Position numbers and translations under genes: made by a program
Notes under the pieces: generated by a model
The model's input: the letters and a program-made list of their open reading frames with translations, nothing else
The model's database searches: none
What the model was told of the DNA's origin: nothing
Part shown: positions 1 to 14,800 of the stretch, piece after piece
Layout of the letters: each line of letters opens with the position of its first letter
Numbering within the stretch: position 1 is the stretch's first letter
NCBI GenBank assembly: GCA_016801845.1
Contig: CM028919.1
Location: 10,192,001 to 10,256,000 of the forward strand
Source: Polydactylus sextarius
Lineage: Eukaryota > Chordata > Actinopteri > Polynemidae
Reading direction: 5' to 3'
Length of the DNA: 64,000 bases

Positions 1-3000
1 GCAGCCACTGTCTCCTCACCTCACATTCATCAACAACAAACTTGCTGAGTGACTGATGGCGAGAGAGGGAGATGTCAGGAGGGTAAAACTGTACACCTCC
101 TCGGCAGCCTGTGTTCCTCTCCTGGCTATTGTTCCATCAGGCATTCACGAGCTGACCTTCAGCTCTACCACCACCTCATCTGTCAGTGTGACGGGCTCAC
201 AGCTCATACCACGCCGGGTGCGCTCACCTCCACCTGCACGATGCTACTAATTTGCCTCATCCCTGTTTCTCCCTGCTGAACAGTTTAGTGCGTGTGTAGC
301 TCATGCTCTGTCTTATCAAAATGTCAGATATCACTGTGTGTGAAACAATGTAGGTAGTTTAGTCAGAAAACATATGTTGTGTTATCACCTGATTACTTTT
401 ATTAGGTCATCCAGCAAGTTCATAAAACTCCACACAATTCCACACACATTCTTTTACAGTTTATATAACATTGTTTTTTTTTTTACATTATCAATAAACA
501 TCTTTTTTTTTTTTATATACAGTCAGATGAAAATACCAGTTTTACATACAAAAATACATATAGAGAAATACATGGTGGCATCGTCGGCCAACTTGACTCA
601 TTCATGTAGTTTCTTTTGATCGACCATCAGACCTAAAAGCAGAATTGTTAAATTTACTCTCATTAAAGACTAAAACAACAATAAGATATTTCTATATATT
701 TAATGCTTTAAGACCAAATCTCAGAAAGTCGTCTTTGTTGAGGAATGTTGTGACGTCCGTGATGAAACACAGCTGCCATGTAGGTATTTGCTGTGATAAT
801 AAGTCATTGTCATAATGAAATATACTGCAGAGATGTTTGTCTACACTGTCAGATAGAGAAGCAGACATGTCGACCACTGATGGTTTTGATAAAGGATCAC
901 ATTTGTACTTATCATTCACTCAGGCGCCAGTTTAGCTTTTGTTGCCAGCAGCGTGACAACGCTGACTTTAATGTATCAGCAGAATTTGATTTTGAATGGA
1001 TGGGAAGAGATAGTGATAATGCAAAAATAACACCAGGATAACTCAACACACGTATCTTATTACACTTACACTTTCTTACTAAAATCAGTTCAGGTCATCA
1101 GGGTTTTTAAAATGCTTTTTAAGCAACCAGATCAGCTAATAGAAATAATGTTAATACTTGATGACATTTGTGATTATGATCATGTGTCAATGAAATGATT
1201 AATTTTGTGAAATCTGTATTTAGTTTCCACAGATTTACAGACTAGAGCTGAACCAATAAGTCAACACTATTTGTTCCACTTGTTTAATAAAACAACACTT
1301 ACAAGTACTTGCTGATTTGAGCTTCTTCAATTAAAAAAATCTAGTTTATATTTTTATATCCGTGTGCAGTTGTTCAGAAAAAAAGTAATTAAAGAAAACG
1401 CCCTAGACTCTGTGGTATCATTAATCAGGTAAATATGTTAACATAAAAAAATTACAAGTAAATGGAGTATATTTTCATCAGATTATTTCTCGTTTTATGG
1501 GAACTAGTTCATCACAGTTTTCAATAACTTGTGAATCGTGGCTGCTGATTTCCTCTGCACACTGTGACTGGTCCTTGCTGTCGTAGGCTCTGCTTTTGTT
1601 TGCTTCATCCTCTTGTTCGTCCTTCACTCATCATTTGTCACTGCCCTTGTTTATGTGTGAATATTGCTAATGTGCAAGCAGAGCAACTGAGGGAAAGGGA
1701 AGCAATTAGGGGCTTGTCTTTGCGGAGTGAATTGGCACAGAGTCGATAGGAGAGCAAACTGCTGAGCAGTGGCCAGTGTGGCTTCATATTTAGCCCCATT
1801 TCTGGAGTTCTTTGGGGGATGTCCCGTTCTGCTTACCCACCAGCCATGCCGTAATTGATTTGGTGTCAGCTGCCTGGATTTAGAGAGCTAACCCTGGTGC
1901 AGATGGAGACAGGTCAGGCGATTGAAGGCCTTTTTAAATTCATTGCAGGATTGGGGAATCAGCACCCTCCGTCCTAGGTGAGGGAAAGCGATGATTGAAG
2001 AATGTGGTTGAAGAACAGTGAGATTTAACGACACTACAGAGAATCAGCGAGTCCCGACATCGCCTCAGAGGCGGCACTCATTTTCTACACCTTTTTTTTC
2101 TTAGTGGTAGCATTTTGCACTCTGTCTGTGTCCCTTTCGTTGTCACTGATGATAATCATGAAGCATGCACTCAGGATATCCTGTATCTGTACTGTGAGTG
2201 TGTTCTAGAAAGGGCCAGCATATAAAATGCCACCCTCCTGCTCTGGGCTCTGTCTTAGCAGCAGGCGAGGGCGGCAGGGGAAGCAGGAGAGGAGGTGAAC
2301 AGTGGGTCCATATTTTTTGGGATTAGATCGTGGCATTTTTTACAGTTGGCTGGACATAATATGAAAAGATATTACTCTTCAGCAGCTCTAGTGTTTGTCT
2401 GTATTGACTTATAGGACTGCGATGATTAGTAATCCTAAAGACCAGACAAATTAAAACAACATTTTTCAGTCAACAATAAGATTCTTCTGTTCTCATCTGA
2501 GCTGGGAATGAAATGATTTTTTTTCTCAACTTATCAATTATCTCAAAATGTGGGCAAGACAGAAATGTCAAAATAAAGCTTTATTGTCAGCAAAAACAAA
2601 AAACAAATTAATGTATCTCATTCATTCAGTACTACTTATTTAAGCATTTCCTCTGTTTGGCTGTGGTGCAATTTCAAGTGCAGTCCCACTTGTGCAATCA
2701 TGTTGACACACATGCAGTTAATCTCCAAAGATAGCAACGAAAAGAAAGCAAGTGATGTGTGTTTGCTCACACGGACTGTGTCTCTCTGTGCCTGTCATTG
2801 TGCGTAGAGTTCACCTGACTCTGAGTCATACACGTTCTCAGAAGTAATGAGGAGATGTGGGTCAGAATTGTAAAGAGGGATCATGATAACATTCAGTAGA
2901 ATTGTTAAATGTTTATCATGGTAATATTTACACCCACTGGTGTGAAGATGAGGGCCTCTGTCTCCTCTAGACTTTTTTTTTTTTTTTGGTAAATTCACCT

Positions 3001-6000
3001 CCTCTTGCCACAATTTAACAGCCAGTTCTTGGTTGTATAACCAGATTATTTCTTGCATAATAACTTCCCTGCAGTTGCTGTAAAGAGGGGTGTCCCCACG
3101 TGTCATCACTCTACCATCAGGGGATCCTGGACTTGCCTTGTAGGCACCGTAATCCCCCGCGGCCCCCTCTGTTACCTCAGCCTGTCCTGCTAAATCGTGT
3201 GCCAGGAATGCTTGTTCAGGTCATTGCTTAGTCCAAATGCCAGATTAGGGCAGCCCTCGGAGAAGGGACGAGCGCACAGATTATGCCATCAGTCCAGATG
3301 GGCACACCACTCTGAATATTTTGTGTCAACGTGAACTGAATTAAGTCCGTAGTCGACCGTGGATCCAGCTTTTAGCTGGTTAGAGCAAGAAAACTCCTTA
3401 GCTGTCTGTGATTAGTGCTGTTGATTTAACTGCACATTTATTTAATAGGAAATCACAGAATTATTTTTTTTAAAGATATTTGGAGTTCATGCTGAAAAGG
3501 GTCACCATCAATAAGTCTGTAGCTGCAGAAAACAACACAGGAGCAGGGGAAAAGAAACTCCTGATGCAAGCCGAACATGAAAGGAATGACTCAACACAAG
3601 TAAACCTGCTTCAGCATATCGCTGCATTCTCAGAAAGACTTTTTTTTTTTTTTTTTGACTTGATCAAAGAGTTTTTATTCTGCCAAATTTAATATAAATA
3701 ATGGTTGGAGGAAGTTTCCTTGTTTTTTACCAAAACGATTGGCTCGCTCTTGCTGGGGCTTTTATGCTGAGCTTTGAATAATGAATAAGGTGATGAACTG
3801 TATCCGGCTGCTTTTTTGCCAATCTGCCAACTGACTGGATGAAGCAGTGAACTGCCCCCCACACCCCCCTTACAATATTTGCCTCTGATTCTTGGAAGGC
3901 GGCCAGGAGGCAGCAAATTGAGCCTGGAATAGAGTATGGAGGGCGGAGGCACGGTTTCTCATAAGTCCCTTAAGTGGGCTCAGTGTGCATGCACCGATGC
4001 TATGGATGTTCATGAAGTATTAGCCCGATGGCCTCCATCATCCACACCGTCTGTTTGGAAATGAAACCCAGATTCAGCAGCTCAAGGAGAAAAAGCTGGG
4101 TGAGATGATGAAAATCAGGCAGCGGGCGACTCCGTCTAACACGTTTCATTAAGAGTCACACTTTAATCGCCATTTATTAATGTTGAACAAAAAGGGACAG
4201 AAATTTCACAGAGTCATTGTGAAATGATGTGATAGGTCGAGCTTAGCAGTGATTGTCACTCTGTATGAAGTTATGGGGGATTAATATTCTGAAATGATGG
4301 GTTTTCTGACCGTGATGGATCGAGTTTTTGAGTTCATCTCGGCGAGAGAGAGAGACGGAGAGAGAGGGCACCCAGGACGACTGACAGCAGGAGCGTAATA
4401 AGTGAGTGGCGTGCCACAGGGGACAAAAGCTAAATCTGCTGAATCATTTTCTCATTTATGCGAAGCAGAGCTGTCGTTGGTGACGATGACGACACAGCTC
4501 ACGAGTTCAGGGGTCAGATCCTCAGATGTTCATACAAATACTTATCTAAACCACATTTAAAACACCGATAGAAACGTACTGCCTTTGTTTTTTCAGTCTT
4601 GAATTTTGTAAAGTTGAAACTCCTCAGCTCCTCAGTGACAAACTAAATATCTATTTTTTTAATCATTTACTCTATACTTGTAAAGTGAATGTCAATGTCA
4701 AGACTTCTGTGTCAGCTCAGCTGTTATGCAAGTTTCGACAAATAGCTTGTCTTTTCAGAGCAGAGTCTGAGATCATCACTGACTCACAGTTTGTGTAAAC
4801 AGATAAATATTACCACTGTAGGCCTCAGGTACGAATTTAAAAAAAAAAAGGATTAGTCTGTATTTCATGACTTTTCAGCGTCTAAGACTTTACTGTGCTC
4901 AGTTTGATTACATGTTTAAGTAGCAGTAGCTGTTTCTTCAAATAACACAGTGTATTGTTTTACTGTTAAAAGCACAGAGCTTCTGTAAATCCTCTGTTTC
5001 ACACTATGTCGTCTTTGGTTTTTGAATTTGAGTGAATTGGACCTGGAAGGTTCTTAAAAAGGCATTGAGTTCAATGTTTTAAGAGTCTGTGGGAATCAAA
5101 GTTTGCACAATTACAGCCATATACCGGCTATTACTTCTGCTATTCTTATTTGTTAACAGGCTAATATTAGGCTTGTCAGTTGATTCTGTGAATTTTGAAA
5201 GAGTTACGGCAAACATTTCCTGGGTGTGAATATTTGGTAAGGTGCTTTTAACACAATAACTACTTTGTGTGCTTCAGCCTGTGTTAATCATGTGTTAATC
5301 TTCAATTGGTAAACAAAGAAACTAAGTTTAACTGTAGGAACAGAACAGCTGCTACAACCGGCTCCTCCCAGAAATGTAGTTGGAAGAGACATCTGCAACA
5401 AATGAAAACTTTCTCGTTTGTCCTGTTTCTTTTTAAATCTAACCTAATTTTTTTTCTATTTTTTTTTTTCCTCTAATATTTGATAAATGATTATACCAGG
5501 GAGCCCCAGTCCTGTGCACTGAGCAGCTGGAGCACTGCTGCCTATCTAAAAGTAAATCAGCTCGACTTGAACATTGCCCGCCTTTGACTTTTCCCCCCAT
5601 GATGCAGTGCTGCAGGAATGTTCCCTCTTGTGTGAGGAATGCAGCAGAAGGAGGCTATAGGATGGCGTCTGTCTCAAATGCCTCTTTTCTTTTTCTCCGT
5701 CAGCGTGGGCCTGTGAGCTTCAGAAATCTCTAAATGTATGCCGTCACTCTCTGGGCTCTGTTGTGTCTGGGCAAGAAAAAGGTCTTTCACTGTCTCCCAC
5801 TCCTGTTTCCTGTTTGGACACAATGGCATTTCGTATCATAGACTCACTCATTGCTGTGCACTTGTCCAGTCATATCTACCTACTGACTGCTTCTCTCGTT
5901 GCTGAGAGATTTTATATACCCATATAAAATCCCATTTGTGAATTGGTTTTGTTTGCTTCTTTGCGTATGATTAAGATTTTCTTTTTATTCATCCTCCATT

Positions 6001-8881
6001 AGCCTACGCATTCAGAGAAACCTACTTAAATCCATTATAGTAAATCCAAATGCAATAATATTTATTACTGTCTGCTGACATTATTTGTCTTCCTATAATA
6101 CCCTGGATGGAGCATGTATAGCATGTGACCTTGTTAAGAATGAACACTTGAGGTCTGTGAAACACTTACTATATTTATCTGCTGTGATACATACTCAGCG
6201 TTGCCTGGTTTACTTTACATTACATACCGTTAGTCTTGTGTGCATTTGTTCTCCAGCAGTGAATTCATTGAGCAGGACACGGCACAGGTGTCAAAAATGT
6301 TCACTCGCGTGTACAAAATGTGCAGGAATATTATTCTGTTTGCTCCGTGAGATTAAGGTCGACAAGAGAAGGGCAGCGAGGTTGAGTTTTAATGTCAGCA
6401 AGTATCTGTTCTACTGAAGTATCCTTGAGCAAGACGAGAGATTGCTTTCTGCTCCACCCCAGCGCTGCTGTTCTGTAACTCACCCAGCTGCAGCTCTGAT
6501 TTACCTGTGGGTGAATGAAAACTCAAGTATCAAACAAAAAAAAAAGAGAGGGAAAAAAGGACTACACAAATGCGTAATAAAATTACAAGCTATCCTTCTT
6601 GTAATTGCATTATCATCCACCAAAATCAGCCAACATTTGATTACTTTAATTAGAATTTAATCTCTCGTTGTGACATATTTCATCCTCCAAATAACCTTAA
6701 AGATGTTCAGAGTAGTTTTTTTTTCTCCCTCTCTCTATCTCTCACAGAAATAATGCGACAACTATCCCGGCTGTAGGTTATATCTCTGTGTTTTCTCCTC
6801 ACAGTTTGTTTCATTATTAATGAGTGAGAGTGAGGGAACAGCACCGTGTATCATATTCAGAGAGAGGAGGCAAGGAAGAGCATCGTGCAACAGGAAGCAC
6901 TGCAAACTTAAGGGAAATGGTCCTGTGAGAGATTTTTGGTAAATACGAAGTATTTTGCTTGGATTTTTGTTGACAGATGAACAGACAAATGAACCTGTTT
7001 ACCAGTGTGGCTTCCCCCTCCCCCCCCTGACCACCTCCGTCCAGTCTGCACAGTCATGCTTGTCTGTTTAAGCTCCTGACAGGTCATCGGGCCCTTGTGG
7101 TTTGTGATGATGCATGTCGGCATGCGGTCGCCATTTTCAAAACCATTATCCTTTCAGTCAACATGAGCCCTCCGCAAGTCGTAGGTGCTCACACCGTGTT
7201 TGTTTGTTGGCGGTGCCTCGGTTGTGCTGCAAGGTTTGTGTCTCCAGATTATTTTATGATTTTTGGTATAGTACAAACAGTATAGGCGATTAATCATTTG
7301 TGTTTACATCCGTCATGCATCAGCGTCTCTTCCCTACCTTGTGTGTTGTGGCTGTGCATGTGCTTCACTCAGCAGTGGAGTGATTTGCTTCGCTGTGCTG
7401 TTCCCCGCACACCGAGGGGAGCATGGTGGGAGATAATGACACAAATCCTCTACCAGGGCCGGGCTCTCTAATTACACCTACTCTTCTGCAGAGCTTTCAC
7501 ACTATATTAACCTTTGGTAACTCCTCTTGTCAGGATTAATGCCGTTTTTTTTAATCGTTTACTTTCCTATACTTGTTTAAAATGAAGCTGTGTGCGGATA
7601 TGTATTTGTGTTTACTCATAAATCACTAGAATACCTCAGCAAATGGGAGACCGATCTGTAGTTTAGCTGGCCTTTAAGATGTCCTACTTACCTGATTTTA
7701 TTTTTGTCCCTACAGATTGTCAGTATGTTGCTGTACTATAACGGCTTCATGCTCGTGCCCCGATTACTTGCCATGACTTCTTCCTCTATACCCTTCTCTT
7801 ATATTATCTTTTTTTCGCTCTCGGTTTATAATTCCTTAGATTAGTAGGAGACGACTAAAAGAGAAACTTTCACGACATACGATCGGAGCGGGTAAAAAAA
7901 CTGAGCTGACTTTACGATTCTCCAGCTTTTAGCACCAGAGTGCTGTAGTAGCACAGTGTTGCTGTAACCAGAAGATTTTCTGAGTGTAATTCGTAATTCA
8001 TGTGTTGACTTAACCAAAACCACCAAGCATCAAGCTGTGAGTCTGCAGCTGTTAATGTCAACAGTGTTTCACACTATACTAGAGTCATGAATGAACACAG
8101 GTCCTTCCCTCTGCGTAACTAATAGACCCAAGTTGAATAACAGTCATACTGCTCATTGTGTGTTGTTAGCAGATTTCATCAGTGTGTAGTGAGATCAGCA
8201 AACATGTTGTCAATCACATGATGTTAGTCGAGTCTTTCACAGTTAAGTGAAGCATGAGATTTTGAGAAGTTACCATGCTCTGTTTAAGGTCAAATAAACT
8301 TTGTGTTTGCTTTGATTCTTCAGTATTTCCTCTGTAAATATTGTGTTGAGGAGGTTGGGTCAAATGATTTCATGGCTGCTTGAGTTCAGATATTTGTGTC
8401 CAGTCTTCAGAACCAGTTAGTAAAGGACGTTCACCCTTTGTCGTGCATCAGAGCTTTACTCTGATAGAAGTAACATTCATTAAATGAAAGATATTCCAAA
8501 ATCTATTAACTTCGCTGGCTTGGCTTTGATATTTGACCATCAGTGGATAATAGCAAAGTAACATTCAGCCACTACAGCTCTGTTGAAGCATCGACGATGT
8601 CTAACAGGAAGTGTTTTTACAGCTAATGAAATGACAATTTTCTGTCGTTCCTGAAATGATGATGGTTACTTCTCCATATACAGGAATCAGCAATATCATG
8701 TTTCAGTTTTTCAGTCAGTAAATGAACAAAGCACATAGTACAGGGAGGGTAAACTATTTTCAAGCCCTGTTATTATTCATTACAGTAATTTAAACTCATA
8801 ACCTTTCACGTGTTGTTTCTCATTAACGTCTCTACGAGTAATGGAAATGACCTCTTTGTGTTTCCTCGTGTCTCTGTGCAG
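1..8881 (+). other. zfyve28: zfyve28 intron (first visible)
   Basis: All ORFs here are short and unlike known proteins, and no codon-biased or domain-like stretch is visible on either strand. The segment ends at a good acceptor (TCTCTGTGCAG, exon from 8882). It therefore looks like intron lying between the unseen first coding exon and exon 2. Only homopolymer and low-complexity patches stand out (for example T runs at 477-485 and 2970-2986). Confidence 0.75.
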
Positions 8882-11800
8882 AGGACTGACCCTCAGCTCC
8901 TGGCCCAGTTCTACTACGCTGATGAAGAGCTGAACCAGGTGGCCACTGAGTTGGACAGCCTCGACGGCAGGAAGGACCCCCAGAGATGTACCCTGCTGGT
9001 CAACCAGTTCAGATCCTGTCAGGTCAGAATAAAACAACTCAATCAAAGTCTTCATCTCTATGTGTTTTTCTTTATTTTCACTAAAGAAAAAACTTTCATT
9101 CAAATCAGAAATTATACTTTGTTTATTCATTGTAAATATACATAGGAAGAATCCTTAAGTGGAGTCTTGTTAGAATAGAAATAAAACAACCCCTTAGCTT
9201 GGATTGGAGCCATTAATTTCTGTTTATTTATTTAGATTGTTTTAACTACACGATCACCCATCTTGACCTTATAATTTTTTTTTCCTGGAACCTTAAAATA
9301 GACAACACATGTATCATCCCTTTCCGGATGCAGGCACGGTAATGACTGTTGCTTTATTAAACAGTACTTGGCTGAGTTCTTGTATCAAGCATTTGTTGAT
9401 AAGCTGAGATAAGTGGACTTTGTTTTGAAGCAGCCAGCGAACACACTCCTCTCCTTTGATAACACATGGCAGTGAATCGAGTGAGACACTAGTAAATGTT
9501 TACAGGAGTCGCTTCTTTAGAAAGTGGAACTGCATGAATGAGGAAAAAGGTTTGAAGAAAAATTCAGTTTGGAACTTTAGTCTCTTCCTTATTCCTACTG
9601 CTCTTTCTAGACCTCTAGATAGTAACGTACAGTAAATTATTGTTTGAGGTCGTAATGAGGTCATGGTTGAGGCGAGCTTAGGAGGTGATGCTGCCCATGA
9701 GTGATGGCTGCCATGCTGCATCATGCTGACAGAGCTGGAGGTGGTGGAGGGAGGTCGTCATCTGGCCTGTTGTGCTTTAGCCTCCCCCCACTGCTGAGGC
9801 ACTCCGGGGAGAAACACTTAATAAGGTCATTGCTTGATCTCCGACTGTTCTGTCTCTTTAGCTCCACCCTTCCTTATCTCAGTCTGTCGCATTTTTTTCC
9901 TTTGCTGTATCTTTACAGTTTCTCTCTCTCTTAATTGTTTTTGCTGCTCTTGATTTAAAAAAAAAAAAAAAAAAATCTTATCATCCTGCTGAAGCCTATT
10001 AGAAGTTGTGCACGAGCAGCCGCAGCTTGGTTTTGTCTGTGCTTCACATCAGTCTCTCTCAGTTTCTCATTTCACAAGTTGCAGTGAAAATCTTTAATGG
10101 CAAACTCTCAGCTCACTCAGATGCTCAGAGAAGAGTCTTTTCGGTGTTTTGCCTCTGAGGATTCAATTATTTTTGGAGAATGAATTTAGCAACATTATAC
10201 CCCACAGCCCTGAGGCAAGAATCTTGCACTTGAACCTGCCACTACCGCTATCAGCTCTTATTCACAGGCCTCTGTGGGGGTTGCTGGCATGCCGCTCATA
10301 TTATGTTGGCACGGCTGTTCTTACAGTGTGGCCTGCTGGAACAGGCAAGTATGTGTGTTTGTGTGTGTGTGTGTGTATGTGTTTGAGATGGACAAAGATC
10401 GAGTTAGATGGCATACACAAGAGATAGAGTTTGGGTGAAGAGTGAGAGAAAAAAAGAAATTAAGCCTTTTTTTGTCGGACCTATCATGCCAGTGTTGCTA
10501 TCCATGGATGATTGGAAACCAACAGTAGTGAAGGTTATCACCGGTGTCCTTAGCTGGGAGATGCTCAAAGACATTGGGGTGGTTCTCAGATCAGACAGAG
10601 GCACATGAGTAGCACACAGTCATAAAGGAATCGGTAGCTAAGCTCTCCCTCTCAAAGCTTTTTAATCTTTCTCCTCGGGGTGAGCAGAGAAAGACGCAGT
10701 GCTGTGCTTGACAAGATTACAGTGCACAGTGCAGCTGCGGTTGAGTGAAAGGCTCATTGTAAGTCATTGTTATGGCTGTTGTACATGCCAGCGGCACATA
10801 AGTCTTGATTAGCTCTTGCTGTGTGTGACACTGCATTTTCACTACTAGAATTATGGGCTTTACTTTAATGTTTTTATTGAGGGTGAATTTAGCTGTGAGG
10901 GCCTTAATGGTCTCATGTACTTGTCAAATTGTTTTCATTCTCTTCCTAATCAATGGCTTTTAAACACTGCAATACAACAGGCCTCTTGAAAGAGGCGAAA
11001 CTCTGATTATTAACCAACATAAGTTGATCAGAATAAACAATTTCCATTCACGTATGTTTATCCCTCCGGCTACTTTGTTCAATTTTGTTTTCTGACACTC
11101 TTATGCTCTTCTCCAGGACAACGTGCTGAACATTATCAATCAGATCATGGATGAATGTATCCCCAACGACCGGGCCAACAGAGACTTCTGTGTCAAGTTC
11201 CCAGAGGAGATTCGTCATGACAACTTGGCAGGGCAGCTGTGGTTTGGGGCTGAGGTAGTGTATTCCCTTCAGCATCAGTCTGTACGAAAACAACTTCACA
11301 TAAGTCCTAAACATAGGCTTAAAAATAGCGTGTTTAATTGTTAAATGTTCTATTGTAACCACAATTTTCTCAGTTCGATTTTCTGTATAAGAGAATTTAT
11401 GATAAACATATTCCTGTGCAGTGTTTGGCTGCTGGCTCCATCATCATGAACAGGGAGATAGAGAGTATAGCTATGAGACCCTTGGCGAAAGACCTCACTC
11501 GCAGCCTGGAAGAAGTACGCAACATCACCAGAGACCAGGCTCTAAGAGACCTCAACTTGTACACAGACCGCATGAAGGACGCATTGCGACATTTCGACAG
11601 CCTTTTTGCTGAGTTTGAGCTCAGGTAAATTAAAGACTTTATAGGCAATCGTATTAACAAAATTAATCCACTCTTATCATCCTGTCCAGGATTTTAAGTT
11701 TGTCAAGTTTGCCAAAAACAAAGCTGTGAATGACATTACATTACTCATCCTTGTCTTCCTTTGGCAGTTATGTGTCAGCCATGGTGCCTGTGAAGTCTCC

Positions 11801-14800
11801 CAAAGAATACTATGTACAGCAGGAGGTGATCGTGCTCTTCTGTGAGACTGTGGAGAGGTGAGTGTGAAGAGTGCTGACTTCATGTGGAATTAACTAGAAT
11901 CTGAATAATGTGAAGAGATAATGTGATTATTTTTCATCATGTGTTTTCTCCTCTCTGTTGTCTCAGAGCCCTGAGACTGGGCTATCTCACGCAGGACATG
12001 ATCGATGACTATGAACCTGCACTGATGTTTACAATTCCCAGACTAGCCATTGTGTGGTAAGTGTTGGCCGCTCTCTCTGTTCTTCCGCCCACCTCTTTGT
12101 TTTCGATTCTTTCCCACCCTCTTACAGAATTTTAAACATATTTTTAGTGGGCTGGTTGTGTATTCAGAGGGGCCTCTAAACCTACACCGAAAATCAGAGG
12201 ATATGTCTGAGCTCTTCCGGCCTTTTCGCACTTTATTGAAGAAAATAAGGTACAATCCATAAATATTAAACATCATACAAATTCATCTTTTATCCTCTAT
12301 CACTCGCTATATAAAAAACTATGAAATAATTTTTGCAGAGACCTGCTGCAGACCCTGACTGAAGAGGAGTTGATGACGCTAGAAAGGAACCTGTGTATCT
12401 CTCAGGATGGGGAGTTTTCCACTGGCCAGGGGATGGCTTCAAACAGCTCACCAGCACCCGTCCAAGAGAATCCTTCATCTCATAGCCCCCCTGATGACAC
12501 CTCCAAGGAGGAGAGTGAAGGGGAGCAAAAGCATCTGGCTCTGTATGTCTGTCCCAGCCAAGAGGAGGAAGTGGCAGAAGTGGAGAAAGGCTGGGAGGAA
12601 GTGGTGAATGAGAGGGGAGAGGAGGAGCAAGAGCAGGGCCTGCTGTGTGAGGAGGCAGAGGAGGCTGAGCTGGCCTGCTCCATGCAGTACGATGAGGAGG
12701 AACTAGAACAGCTCAACATGATGGTGTACCTCGTAGGAGATGAGATGTCCACTCTGCTGTCGCCTCCCAGTCAAGGTCAGTCCCCAGCCCACAATCCCAA
12801 CAGAGGAGAGGCTGGAGGCTCCAGTGGGGCTTCCAGTACGGACGCATCTCCCCGTAGGCTTCTGGGGGGGCGCGGAAGGACAGGCATGTATGTAGAGGAG
12901 GAGGACAGGGTTTTCTTCATGGAGGACCTGGATGCATCAGGAGACAGCATCACCAGCATCACAAGAGAGGCTTTTAATTGTGTTGCCTCTCCTTCAAAAG
13001 CACCAGAGTCTGCTCATCCTGTTCAGCGCAAGCCGGGTCCACGGCAAGACTTTGTTAGGAATGGCTGGTACTCTGAGACCCCAACAGAGCAGCCATGCCC
13101 ACAGCCACACAGCCAGAACACACTCTGTCACAATGCAAAGCTCTCATCATGCACCGCTAACCCTGGCTCTGAACCACTGCCTTACACGAATGGGTGGGAG
13201 ATGGGTTTAGAGGGGACAGCATCTGAAACTGCTGAGGTCATTGCCCACCGTATGGGTGGGATGAAGCTGTCTGCCACAGTCATCTTCAACCCTCGTTCCC
13301 CAAGCTTGACGGACCTGACTGTGGACAAGCTGTTGCTGCCACGACCAGCTCCCTCTGAGGTTGAGCCCTGCAGCCCTCTGGTGGCCACTCACTGCCTGCT
13401 TAACTCGTGTGTCTGCTGTGGGAGCTGTGAGGACGGCCACGAGGACGGCATCACCACCGAGACCACCGGACTCGGTGTGGGACTCGCTCTGGGGTTGGAC
13501 AAACACTCTAAGACTGCAGCTGCCAGCGCTGTCATCCAGTCTTCTGCCTGCCGTTTGCCTCCGCGAAGTCATGAGCCTCACAGTAAAGGTGAGCTCACCC
13601 AGGTGACTCCACCATCTCCCCGCTGCTCTGCAGAGCAGCTGGAAGAGAATTCAACCTCCCCGCTCTGTGAGAAGTGCCTGGTGGTGACTCCGGGGCCGGG
13701 GCATCACACTCAGGGCTGCAGCTCCGGCGGAGGGGATGGACCTTCCCTGTGCACCCACCAACTGAGGACTGAAAAAAAGCAGCAGGCCAGCGGAGGCCGA
13801 CAGAGGGATAAGGAAATGGATAAAGACAAGCCAGGAACTAAAGACTCAAAGAGTGACACCAAAGAGGGCAGCAGGAGGAGCTCCAGGTGTGCTGTCAATT
13901 CTTTAAATCTGTGTTTTGCAAGAAGTATAAGCTCCACATTTTTAATTCAACATAAATATGCCTTTTGTTTCATCATATTTCATCACGTTTCAAGTTATTC
14001 TCCAACCATTTTTCTTCTTATTTACTAGTTGCCTTATGTTGCCCTTATTATATACTTTGGTTTATTATGTTTTCTTTATGTCTACACATTTTATCATGGA
14101 CATTTATTATGTTTTTACTCATTTTCTTCACTTTTTCTTTGGTTGTTTTTAGTTTTCAGAGCTCCCCCCTCAGCTCTGTGTCAGGTAGTGACTGTGAGAG
14201 TGTGTCGGTCACCACATGTAGTCTGTCCAGCAGTGTGTATACTCCCAGGTAATTAATCACTCAGGAAACGTCATGTTTCTCATCCACCCTACACTCTGGT
14301 GGTAACTAAAATCTCACTCTTTGAGTGAATGATCAAAAGGTATTTTTGTTCAGTTTTGTTTGTAATCATTATAAAGGTCTTTTGTTCAGATTTAGCCCTA
14401 AGTATCTTCTATTATAAGCTTTAGTTGACACCACCTCGTCATTTGACTCCTGGGTGGAACTTTTGAATTGTTAGACAAAAGCATTGGTGTAATTTTTGAG
14501 GTAGTGGGAAAATATCTAGGGAACTGACTGTGTATTTGTTTCTTCATACACTTTATACTCTAAATGAAACTTGCTGTTGATGACATACAAATTGAAGAAG
14601 TAACAGATTAACATTGAGGAAAAATAAAGTTATGATCATTTCCTGTACCTCATCAATCCCTCATAGCCCTGTGAGCAGTCTAACTCCCAGCTCGGGGATG
14701 TCAGAAGACCTGGACCATCAGGAGATCCAGCTGGCTCTGGAAGACGCCAAGGTGGCCGCCAGGAACAAGATCCGATCACGCTTCCACAGCAGCAGTGACC

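Noticed and set aside
1..8881. Search for the zfyve28 first coding exon within the window
   Set aside because: No MMNRFRKWLYKPK-like exon with a phase 0 donor was recognised; it is taken to lie to the left.
12480..13937. Several open frames on both strands within the large zfyve28 exon
   Set aside because: Shadows of a GC-richer coding exon; the + frame from 12340 carries all LST2 similarity.
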